Positions 36,526 to 47,900 of a stretch of DNA of 64,000 nt are shown one piece after another. The translations under genes and the position numbers were made by a program. The DNA is from Protonemura montana. Lineage: Eukaryota > Arthropoda > Insecta > Plecoptera > Nemouridae. The number at the start of each line of letters is the position of its first letter. Within the stretch, counting starts at the first letter, position 1. Where the stretch lies: assembly GCA_947568835.1 (NCBI GenBank), contig OX387603.1:13416651-13480650 (forward strand). The letters run 5' to 3'. A model generated the notes under the pieces. It was not told where the DNA came from, did no database searches, and saw only the letters and a list, made by a program, of their open reading frames with translations.

Positions 36526-38130
36526 CTATATCAGAGTCCAACAACAAAATTGGTGCCAAATGAAATGTCATACTAAGTATTTAAGAAAATTTCACAGTTA
36601 AAATGGGAAGAAGTAAGAAAAAGAAGCAAAACGACAAGTTGCATATAAATCTTTTTGGGGGTGGAATGCGTGGAAAAAGATAGGAGTTGGATTAGAGAAG
36701 GCCAAGTTCAAATGTAAAAATGGACATGGATTTAAATTGAAATGGAAAAAAATAGAATAGAAAGAGATTAAGATTCTAGAAAAAGGTGTTGTATAGTGAG
36801 ATGGGTCAGAGGGATGAATGAAAAAGGGATGAAAAAAGGAAAAAGTTTTAGGTAATGGATAAATGAGGGGATTTAAATGGAAGAATTGAAGAGAATCGGT
36901 ACTCAGACTCTGTACATAATTGTATAGATCTGTTTCAAATGAAATATCTATGTACTAAAAAAAATCGTTGCCCGTGGTACCGAAACAAAAATCAGAAAAA
37001 TCATGAAACGAGAAAAGTGACATGAAAGTTCCAATTTTCCGCTGCAGATTTCCATCCTCATTATCAAATAAAAAGCGATTCAGAATCCACATAACTTTCC
37101 ACACTGAATTAAAATATCCATATATTTGCGCTGAGGTCACCGTTCGGTAGACGCTATTATACAAGTATTTCATAAACAGGAGGCCAAGGCGCCATGTCTG
37201 CGACATCTCTGAAGCAGTATTGACCCTTGCCCTAGGTCCGGTTATCAGCTTACAGCAATGAATATTATGCCAGACCGCTTTGATATCAGGTCCTACCATC
37301 GTCGGGCGACATACGCCAGGATGTCGTCCATATTCATCTTCTGGATCTTGCACGCTGCGTACTGTGAATATGTTGTAAGGCTGTTTTGAGGTGAAATTAA
37401 ATAGTTGAATGATTAAATAGAAATGTGTTGCTTGCAGAGTACATCGAATTTCCTGGAGATTATGAGAATGTTTATGGGGGCTATCGAATGTTCTGTACTT
37501 GTATGTTTAAATGATTATCATTAGATACGAAGACAGTCTAGATCGGTGGTCATGATATACCTGCGTTTATCGCGGAGACAATGCCCCATAATTTATAAAC
37601 AATAATGTAAGGATCTAATCTGTAATTTTGATCAGATCTAAATACGTATGATATGGAAGTAATTTAAAGGATTTCTGTGGCCTGAATTGTCGACATTATA
37701 GCTGAAGGCATTTCGTTGTAAGCATGCCCAAAACATAATTTATGTAATTTATTGTCTCAAAGTGGTCTCATAGACATTGAACTTGCCGGAAAGATTTTTG
37801 AGCGAAGTTAACACCTGTTTAACGACGTGAGCAATAGTGATTTCGTGTCAAGTTTTCTTAAAGAAAATGAAAGCCTCTACCATTCTCACACGTTGAAAAG
37901 AGCCTGGGATTAGAGTTTCTTTCAGTTTTTTTTTTAATTGAGCTCCGAAGTGTAAAACTAAATTAACACATGGAATCAAGAAGGAAGAAGATGTCTCCCT
38001 GTGTTACGACTTACGACAAGAATACAAACAATACCATGAAAACCGCAGAAATATCATCACCGCAATCAGAAATATATCCGCTGAAATCTGAATGATGTGT
38101 TAACTATATGAGCTTCGTGGTTACGATACC
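36526..38130. other. Intron, no firm exon
   Basis: The plus strand is strongly purine-rich between 36,600 and 36,900 (gggaag, aaaaag and aaaaagg runs). A 132-codon minus frame at 36955-37353 follows a fair acceptor, but a different frame in the same place reads to a stop, so neither is chosen. Confidence 0.4.
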
Positions 38131-38412
38131 ACGCGATGAAGGAGGGATGAAATTAAGTACAACTTCACTCGCTTTGCTTAGCAAACTCTCGACAGGATGG
38201 ATCTACAGGTGAACCCTGTTTTTCGAGTTGCACCGTCCCTCGGAAGGTACCCTAAGCCAGTCGACCCATTGGTGTTCTTCGACAGGACCCGCACCGGAAT
38301 TCTCCTCCTTTATTCTGGACTATGTTAGTTTCATCATCATCCTCATCATCACCCACTCATTCACTGAAACCACTGGACCAATCCCTCGGGACCCGTCGTG
38401 AAAACAAATCAA
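38131..38412 (+). mobile_element. 5S-derived SINE, copy 4 (5'-truncated)
   Basis: Begins in the body (ggagggatgaaat) and continues through the ccgtccctcggaagg block, the catcatcatcctcatcatc stretch and a decayed tail ending gtcgtgaaaacaaatcaa. The 5S head is absent. It is more diverged than copies 1 and 5. Confidence 0.8.
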
Positions 38413-38422
38413 CCAATTACGA

Positions 38423-38677
38423 CATTATGGTTTTTAGACACATGTCTACTCTATCTAAGCTTCGCTCTAGTTTTGACAAAAACTATTTAAACTGGGTTTT
38501 GAATGCTAAGCGAAAAATAACTTAGCGTGTACCTGTTAATTTATCGAGGGTGAAAGGGTTATCAAAAACTTATTTTACCCTTTTTAAAGCAACAGGTACT
38601 AGTTCCGAAACATTGGGAAATTTAGTTGAAATTCACTTAGCATTCAAAATTCAGTTTAAATCGTTTTTGTCAATCTA
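38423..38677. mobile_element. Foldback element carrying repeat family E
   Basis: The family E core at 38423-38512 has an inverted partial copy at 38631-38677, with about 40 bp of strong complementarity (ttttgaatgctaag against cttagcattcaaaa). A second inverted pair, GTACCTGTT (38529-38537) and AACAGGTAC (38591-38599), is nested inside and nearly concentric. The folded part is about 213 bp and starts about 10 bp after SINE copy 4. Confidence 0.65.
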
Positions 38678-39533
38678 TTACGATACTTTTGAACGTGAGT
38701 TTTCCAGCGAAATTAATTTTCCAGTCGTAAACGACCGAAAATTTTCCTAATTTCCCTAGAACACACGTGCAAGGAACATGTGCGGATGTTTGACCGCCAA
38801 TGCCGGCACGTTATCTGACCCGGTATATGCAAATCAGTGGTCAGTTCACCCGTGTGACCTTCACTCAGAAGACGCGAGGCTGGTGCTGGACCGGCCAGAC
38901 TGAACGCCTCCTACAACAACAATGGCTAGTTCGATCGCCGATGGTCCAAGATAGTGAAGATTTGCAGCATCCGCCAAAATATGGCCTGCGAGCTAACGTG
39001 GTCCACATTCCTTGTGGTGGGAAAATCCACTCGTTTTGGCTGCGGGGGGCTATTCATATGTGATAATGTTTGGCTTTGAGAAAGCCAGAAGCAGATTATG
39101 GTTTTGTTCTTGAGATGTACTGGTTGCGGCTAAATCTGCTTCATAGGTTGGTGAAAATGACCAAAGCACTTGCTAGTTGCTACTAATCAAAGTATATGTT
39201 ATTAATGAGTAAAAGAAGGTTAATAGCCTCATTTTGACAGTGAGCATAAATCAACTCACAAAATGATGCCAACAATTGCGTTGATTTATGAATTTAACAC
39301 GACAGAAAGTAGAATTGCATTAGAGAATACACAATAGTTGTAAAACTCACAACTCAATTAAAAGCCCATTATGACATTTCTAGCTCTATATCAACGAGAT
39401 ATTAAATGTAAATAATTACAAGCCAGTGAAAAATGGCGGGCGTAGAAAAGCCACAGAGGCATATACATTCTATTTTCCACTTCCAGTAAATTAATTTTCT
39501 GTCTCACTTTTCCTCGTGTCACGGAATGCCTAC

Positions 39534-39645
39534 CAGTTCCAGGAAGAGTCAAGCCACCACTCATGTCGGAGGTCAAGCCATTACTCAGGGGTTGTGAAGT
39601 CTTGCAAAAGTCTTCGAAAAACCCGAATGTCTTGTGGATTTGCAG
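39534..39645 (-). CDS. Candidate internal exon (gene B region)
   Basis: On the minus strand a strong acceptor (caatccttcatctcccag) and a fair donor (GGAACTG|GTAGGC) bracket 112 nt open in only one frame, phase 0 to phase 1. The peptide includes HKTFGFFEDFCKTSQPLSNG and a Gly-rich end. Its exit phase suits the exons at 36.4 and 32.5 kb. Its entry phase does not match the signal-peptide exon at 51.8 kb, so another exon or an alternative start would be needed. Product unknown. Confidence 0.4.
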
Positions 39646-42600
39646 CTGGGAGATGAAGGATTGAGACACTCGAAGCTAGCTCAACAATGCCCAACGAGCT
39701 TGATAGAAGTTATTGCAAACTACTTTCATTTCTATAGACCTAAAGAATATTTCCTATTAAAATACTACATTTATTTAAATTGTGGACTGTACTTACTGAT
39801 ATTGCCGCTCATTATTTTGCAACATCGTTCATGCGAGATAGATTAACTTTTACTTAAGAAAATTATTGATTTATTTGTAATTATAGATCCTTATGAGGTT
39901 AGACTTGCGTTGCCCATTACATGCTTAAACACATGCTAAAGCAAGGTTATTATTTTTCCAAGCAACATATTACCATAGAGAATCTAGGTGATACCTTTGG
40001 AAAATGCTCTGTCTTCTTTATAGTTGGAAAAGCTAGCAACAATTTCAATAAATCACCTCATAAAGACGCAATCTCAAAAATAGCGAAGATATGATTCAAA
40101 TTTATCTTATATATGATACATAAATCTACCAGTAATTTGATTACTTGGACTTGTAAGGAATCTGAACAGGAAGAAAGAGATACTTCCTGGGTAAAATGAT
40201 GGTACTACACATGGCAACATGATTGTGAATCATAGTCACGATGACACAAATATCACTAGTCACTTTACCACAAAGCTGTCGATGCTCCTTTTATAAAAGG
40301 AAAAGTATAAATCAAAACCAGCTGACTTAATTTATTACACTTGTGCATAAATTATCTGAAGCTTGACAATTGAATTTCCAGCTAGATGTGACACTGCGAA
40401 AATACTAATGGAAAAGTAACAATAGCTATAAGTTTCACTAACGTCCGCATGATTTTCACCTATATCATGTGCCGATTTCCCCAACGCCCATTAATTCTTG
40501 ATTAATCGGCGTTTCAGGGAGGTTTCAGGGCAAAATTGAATTCCCCGTTTGGCCGACATCTAGAAAGATTTGAAAGAGGATGTTTATGTACACAAAAACG
40601 ATGTAAATTTAAATTAGAATTTGGTGATGATTCAGGAAGGCTCTTATCACACAAAATTAATTTTATTTAGCAGCCGTCACTATTTTCTCTCTGCCCAAAT
40701 CGCCGCTTAATATTTGAACCTTTAAAGATAGGGGTTTATCTTTTAAACGGTCATTCGGAGGTGAAAGTAAGTAGTTCCATAGATATTTTGTTTAAATTCT
40801 CAAGTCACCAAACATTCCTTTTTAGAGCAAACACATTATCTTGTTTTTCGTGTGTTCTCCTAGTTTTTTGGTCTGCAATTATTAAAATATCATTGTTTTA
40901 AAGCAAATTACAGCGCCGGTTAGTCACCCCGAAACGGCGTTTAAGAACGTTTTAAAAGGCGTTAGTGAAATCGACCCTATGTCATTCAACTTGACAGGTT
41001 GTGAAACAACAACAAACAAAAGAAACATTAATTTTCTCGGGATCAGGTCATATCGCAGTCATTCTCCGGTCATACCGCAACTGTACCAACCACAGTCTAT
41101 AAAACGATAAACCAAACTGAACCATCTCAGCCCAAATAATGACTTCGATGTCAGATTTAAGATGACAGTTTAATCTCCATGTCATTGACCAATCAAGCTG
41201 TGCGTGAGACGCTGTCTCGTGAACGTGCGTCGATGCGTGAGTTTCATGGGCGCTGTGCGGGCACGCAGTGCTTGCATTGAAATCTCCACTGTACCAATGA
41301 AGCTGTCAAAATAGTTAGACAGAAACACGCTTCTTCGGATTCATTCATACATTTATAATGTCAGACAAAAACATGCTGGTTTGTATAGCATTGTGTATTG
41401 AACATACAGGATCATGATCCGTTGTGTTCGTCTCGTGAGGTTTAATCCCATTGTGTTTTCTATAAAATTAATTTAATTCAGTTTATTAGCATATTATTCA
41501 CTGTCACTTTTTACCGATCTCGTAATTTAGTGATACGAAAATTCACTTGACAGGTTTCGATTTTTTTTATTCAAGGTTTGATAAAGATGGTTGTGAGCAA
41601 GTTGCGTTTCAGTGGGGTGCCTAAACCGTCAGCGTTTCGCTCTCGGAAAATGAAAGGTCCTCTACTTTGCGCCTCTGTTATATTCGCATAATTAAATTGA
41701 AACTAGTGTTAATAGAAAATTAAGAAGTAATTTGTATATCCCGAAATCAAAGCATGTGGTGTCTTAATATATTTTTAAGATAAGTCTCAAGGTACCAAGG
41801 ATCTTTCTTGCGTAGGATTGATTTTAGAGCAGACACATTGACTGCCCATTGACATTTAATACTTGTTTGCTGAGTGCAAGTGAAGTAAAATCGAGTTTCT
41901 TCGTTTAAAAATGAGAAAAAAATGTGTAAAGAAGCTTTTCTGAAAACCAAAAATAACCCTGCCTTTACAAAAATGGTATATCAAATGACACAAAGGCAAC
42001 TTAATTCCACCCAGCCAAACCTCTACCACCTCCAATCTCCTTTCTCGTCGAGGTGCAAGCGCATTTCATGCACTTCGCATCCTGGTGTCCAACAACTTAT
42101 CATCGTCCTCGATTCGCTGACATTCGCGTGGTCTGTAACCGCATGGAATAATAAATTCAGTCCAACTCAGCATCCACCCACAGATCCATCCAGGGCGCTA
42201 CATCACGGGTAACCCGTGGTGCAGGATTTGGCGATGTGAGATGAGAGGCGTACCAATTAAAAAAGTCTTCAACAAACACCCGATGTAAAACAATAACCAA
42301 CAAACAATATTAGACTAGGTAATTTCTGGAACTCTGGAGTGAGATTTTGTTATTTGTTTCCAGTAAAAACAAATTTAGATGAGACGAAAAGCATTTCATG
42401 TTTCATTTTTAGCTTTGCCAATAATTGGCCATCACATTTAATCTCGTTTCCACTCGAAACAAAAAGTTACGAATCACACTTCTGGTCTACCCTATATATT
42501 CTAGTCCATTAACTCTAAAATGCACAAAACAACGCACATAAACTTACTCTCAAAACTACCTGTCACGTGAGCTCTCCCATTTAACAAAATAGCCAACATA

Positions 42601-44878
42601 ATCACTGTGACCGCATATCCCACATCGCAAACGAAAAAATCCTAAACTCTTAAACTTTCTTTCTCGGTTCTAGCATAAAAAAATAAAAAAACATTAAACG
42701 TAATACATTTAAACTCATTTAGCGTCAAATATCATAAACGTCTGGTGTAATTCGGTACGCGTAATGTGCAAGGGTACAGGTCGTTCGTTGCATGCATGGG
42801 TGTTTATTACTGGTGGGCGAGGTCCGATGTCTTGCTCATGCGACGCCCTCGTCCACGCCATCACAAGGAAGGCAGGCGCTTTTGGTGTCGAGTGCTGGAG
42901 TCGATGTCACCTACACCGACGATATGTGTCTTGCACGTTACATTACGAGGTGCCCATATGTGACACTCCCACACGGTTGTAAGTTGGTGGGGAGGAGGGG
43001 ATTAGCAATATTTTGCAGTTTTTTTATCAATGAAAATCGAACTTTCATAATTTAAAAATTGTGTTGTGTTTTTTAAGGTATTTTGTCACTTTCGTCTCAC
43101 TTGTTCTCTTAAACGATTTCGCAATCAAAATAAGGAAGTTCACGTCATCTAAATTACTTTTGCCACAAGTTGAGAAAGTCGTATAACCGGCCCAAATGCG
43201 AAATTTTCTAAAATTTATTCGTACTCTTACCGGAGAAAAAGATTTAAAAAAAAATGCGTCTACGTAATTTTGTGTTTTTGAAAAGTATGCTTTAGCCATT
43301 ACCTAGATCCAAATGTGGGCCACTTTTTGTTTTCTGGAATACACAACATCTAAAATAGCAAAGAATGAAAGACATGTCAAGACACTCAAAACAAACATTA
43401 GAAGAAGTAACTACTTGTAATATTAGCCTAAATCGGTACTTTATCAATTCAAAATACAACAATAGGTGTTCCTCGCTGATCCGTTACTTTTTTTTAACGA
43501 ACTATCGTTGTTTAACTTGAATATCTACTCCAACAGAAAGTGTTGATTTCTAAGATGTATATTATACATACCCAGTGCATTTAATTATACAATATGGAAT
43601 CTAAGAGGTGTGAAGTGTCCCCACTACGTCAGAGTCGACGCCTATCCCACATGACCCTTGCACGCTGCGTCACCCATCTGCACCACACCCTCACCATCAA
43701 GAGATTGCAGATCGCCAACGATCTAGCATTAGGACAACTCATTCCAAATGCACTCATATCAATTGTGATCCTCAGTTCGATAACTAGTATCGAACGACGC
43801 CATACGGAACTGGTTTTAATTACTTTTCCAACACTGTCGCTTTAATGAGTTTTGTGTAAAGTTAATTAAAAATTAACACTCTTTTCAGGGGATATCATTA
43901 AACATGTGTGTTTATTTTTAGAAAATTTTACTCATTTGCGTTTTAGCATGCAGAACTTTCCTCTTGGTGCTGCGTGGTTGGGAAAAAACGGTTCCTCGCG
44001 AGCTATTTTCTTTGTGTGAGTGGACTGCAAAGATTGTTAGGCGATTGTCCGGCAGCATCGGCTTAGCGCATAGCTGAGCCGAGAGACCAGATTATTGATA
44101 AATAACAACTCAATAAATCTATTAAATGAATAATACAAACTAGACCTTTAGTCGCTGTTTCAACAAAGAAGTTGCTTGGCTGACGTGCATTTGAAGTGTT
44201 TCGAGCCCGCAAGTCCTTGCCCTGATTGTAATTCCTCTGGAGCAAAAGAAAATGCTCCATTGAACAATGTCTCATTATCATTAATGTCCCGGCAATGCGC
44301 AGTAGAGTGGTAGGTACTACTGATTTATGAATAAAAGGATGGAAGAAATAAACATTTTTTAGTGAACATAACGATTTTCAAAACAATATTACTTTATAAT
44401 CTAGTGTGAAGTAGATAAAATTATTGATTTATATACTTTATTGAAATGAGGTTGAAGAGCTTGTAACTAATTACTTTCAGGGAACTTGAATTTACAAAGA
44501 AAGCCACACAACAAAAAAATGTACAGCAGGCACTTTTTGTATTTGATTATAGCTGGGGCACACGGCACCTCTATCGACCCAAAATTAGCGTTGTAATTTG
44601 CTCGAAACTCAAGAAATTTCTTTGGTTAACGTTCTGTGATTTCTGAACCAAGCTTCTGAATTGAGCATCGATTTTTGTGCCCTTGGAGATATTATTTTTG
44701 TTCCCTCAATTCATGTTATTATTACAAACGATTTTTTTTTCAAGTAGTCTGAGTACTTTGGTGCTAGGGGTCCAAAAATGTTGCAGGAAGTACGACAACT
44801 TAGGATTTTTTTACTAATAATTCCTAAATTATTAACTAGGAACTTAAATAAGTGGTAAAAAATAACATAACATGGTAA
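39646..44878. other. Intron, no firm exon
   Basis: A good minus-strand acceptor at about 40,162 precedes only 32 open nucleotides. GC-richer patches at 38.8-39.05, 42.0-42.2, 42.76-42.99 and 43.6-43.85 kb are open in more than one frame, and I could not choose an exon in any of them. Confidence 0.4.
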
Positions 44879-44951
44879 GCCCGGCTAGCTCAGTCGGTAG
44901 AGCACGAGACTCTTAATCTGAGGGTCGTGGGTCCGAGCCCCACGTTGGGCG
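44879..44951 (+). tRNA. tRNA-Lys(CTT)-like, probable pseudogene
   Basis: The 73-nt sequence folds into a cloverleaf. The seven acceptor pairs are complete (GCCCGGC with GTTGGGC, two G-T pairs), as are D stem GCTC/GAGC, anticodon loop CTCTTAA (anticodon CTT) and T stem GTGGG/CCCAC. Against a normal animal tRNA-Lys(CTT), two anticodon-stem pairs are broken: C27 faces A43 and G28 faces G42. The T loop reads TCCGAGC, so the nearly universal T at position 55 is C. These changes argue for a decayed or retroposed copy. No CCA or poly(A) tail is seen. Confidence 0.75.
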
Positions 44952-47900
44952 AAGATTTTGAAAATGACCACTAAAAAATATTGGGATGTTTTTGAGTCAA
45001 TTTTGTCTATCTGAATTCGACATTTGAATCTTTGCTTGAACCTAGATGTTTTGTTTGGTAAAAAGTATTTGCAAGCTAAGTCCTGTCTTAGTTCAGCAGA
45101 AAAGTAGGTACTCTGTCTGCGTGGGTCACCGTTGTGGATGTACGCAGTAAGTTCAGTGTACCTCGATATCATGCTAATTGTATTAGTGCGGTGTAAAATG
45201 TCGTGGGTCAAGCCACTTTTTACAGAAGATTTTATGAGTTTCAAGTTCAAATTAAGGCAAATTGTTTGGTGAGCGGAGCGAGCAAAGCAAATGACTCAAT
45301 TTATTACCCGATTTAATCTGTTCCAGCCAAACGGTTGGACAAATTTAGAGGAAATTTACATAACTTCGAAATTTCTGAAACTTATTGATCTGCTACGTTA
45401 TTTCAATTAATTGGTCTCATGGGTTTGTTTAAATTTAAGATTTACGGAAGTGTTTGTAATACAATTCCAGATACAAGTAAGATTGTAATTCGCAGATTTA
45501 GTTTCCAATGCGAAATGTTTACAGTACAAATTCAATAGAGCTTTTGGTGAACAGAAAATACCAAAAAGAGCATGATTGCAAAAAATGGTAATAAAATAAC
45601 GGACAATAGAAAATATGCTCATCTAAACGCAACACAAAATGTGTTTGCGAGCAAATATTTGAACAATTTTCAAATTGCTTAAATCAAAATTTGTGTATTT
45701 TTGGCTTCTAGTTATTACAAAACTTCAGGAAATAAGCCCGACTCTTTTATTTTAAAATGAGACTTACGCTTGATTGTCAATGCAAGCCTCACTAAAGAAA
45801 ATACCATATTTCTTTGGCCAAAAACGCGCAACAAAAGATCGAACACAAAATTTCGTTGTCACCATCAATTCCAGCCGATCTGTCCTGAATAACGATAAGG
45901 TACGCACGTCCAATGAACTAAAATATCAATCCATCACTAGCATGTTGATTCGAATTATCAAACGGATGCCGTACGCAGCGCAGCAGATGTCACAGCGCTG
46001 CGCAGCGCAACCAGGGGCTAGTCAAGATCACAGTGTGCGCAGCATCTCCCAGTGACCACGCATTCCCATTCGTCATTAATTGGATTTCAAAGACGTGCAA
46101 GGCTTGAAAATGAATCAAATTAAAATCAACTTTTGCAGACAACAAGGCGACTACCATTGATATAAATATTACAAAAAAAATCACGCATTGTTATCGGAAA
46201 TTTCTGATAAAACAGATCGTGAATATGAATTTTCTGTGTGTTTGTTATTTATTTACAATCCTTTATCTGCAAGTTACTGATGGTATCAATTTATAGATGA
46301 CAGAAGCTGTAAACTTTTATTACATCATTAAATCCTTACCTTAGATAAGCAGCTACCTCAACCTCTTATAATAAAGTGAAAACGCGATGCAAAAAAAACT
46401 TATTATTTTATCTGGTATACTTATTTATTGAGTAAACATCGAACAGATGCCTGAGTCCAATATAATCAATCAATGCATTATAGATAGCTGCATGAACCGG
46501 CACAAGGATTGCACACATGGTGTTCTGGTGCAGCAGAATGCATTGGCAATTGCATTCAAGTCAACAAAGTGTATTCTACTAATCTTACTCAATAGTGCAA
46601 TGTGTTATCTGTTCTGCGTCGGTGATGTCATACGTGTAACCTAGATCCACGTGAAAATGGCAAGGGAGTACGTAGATATGTTGTACACAACACCTGACAG
46701 GTGAGCAATACCAATAAAGCATCTCATTGTGGTAAATAGCAAGAAATTCTCGTCTAATATAAAAGACGATACTTTTTCTTGTAAGTTTGTAATTTTTCTG
46801 AATGGTGGTTGTTCACGATTTTCATTGATAATTCTCTTGGCGCGGTCGTAAAAAAGTTTAGCGAATGACTTGCCATGCAATTTTCTTGTCTGAGGTCGAA
46901 CATTGATGTTCGTGTGGTTTTCAACGTGTGAATTGAAGAATTACAGTAAGAGTATTGATGGATTTTGTGTCACTTATTCACGTATTGTATTATCACGTTT
47001 TGTAGTAGAGACTTGACGCTACTGTTAAACTTTCTGTGGAGCAAAAGGGTGCAAAGTGGTACCACCCGATTGTGTTCGCGGGCGTCCATTTTGACAAACA
47101 AATAATACAATTAAATAATTACGACTCAAAACATCGATACATGTATATCAATCATTGAGGTTAGTATTAAAAATTCAAATTGTGCATTATGTATCTGCGA
47201 GAAATTAAAAAAGAAAATTCTTTACATTCGAAATGACGGTAACTCCATTTCTGGCCGACCATCATTTTTGTCCATATAGTAGCAAATACAGTTTTTAGCG
47301 TTAGCGCTGGGACTCTGACTAAAGGAAATGCGACGACGCAGCGATAGTCTCTTATATGTTATTCCGTGCATTGAAATCTCCAGATTTGCACAAGGACACA
47401 TCCTGACCACGTTTGCTTACGTAACGGACAGAAAATGTGACGGGAATCGTGCAAATATACGTTTACTAAATTACAGTTTCCGATAATCTATGTTATTATA
47501 ATAATCTAATTAGCGTTGCATGGCAACAAAGATAAAACACGACAGGAAAAAATGCCTTTTGTATTTACAACAATCCGTGAATTGGCGACCTGCATACCTG
47601 CGCAGACTGTATGTCGTGCTACGTCTATAGGTCCTACTTTGGATGCCAAAAATCGATCTGCCTTTTCTTTCTCTGCTGATGAAAGGATTTGGTCTCAATT
47701 TTGCCCACAATTCGATGAAAACGGCTATGAAATTTGCAATCTTCAATTGTGAACAGTGGGTGAATTTGCTGTTTCGCTCCTATATAATTTTATGTTTTGG
47801 GGACTATTGGTAGCTGATCTGAACCGTTTCTGTTTAGTTGTAACAGTTTTTGAGTCTTATTGAGACAGAAGAGGGGGGTCTCGGGGCGTAATTTTTTAGT

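Noticed and set aside
36955..37353. 132-codon minus frame
   Set aside because: A frame of this length is expected a few times by chance in 64 kb of this composition; a different frame after the same acceptor reads to an early stop.
40130..40161. 32-nt minus-strand segment after a very strong acceptor
   Set aside because: The donor is weak, the peptide uninformative, and its exit phase does not match the exon at 39.5 kb.
45774..45797. 24-nt minus-strand microexon with strong acceptor and donor
   Set aside because: Open in two phases and too short to tell from chance; no partner exon requires it.
46335..46359. 25-nt minus-strand microexon (VEVAAYL) with good splice sites
   Set aside because: Entry and exit phases conflict with its position among the proposed exons.
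47222..47318. Minus-strand segment with acceptor ctttag and a frame SQSPSANAKNCICYYMDK ending in a stop
   Set aside because: It fits the phase of the 59.8-kb exon and could be an alternative last exon, but no AATAAA follows and the 53.6-kb exon is nearer and better supported.
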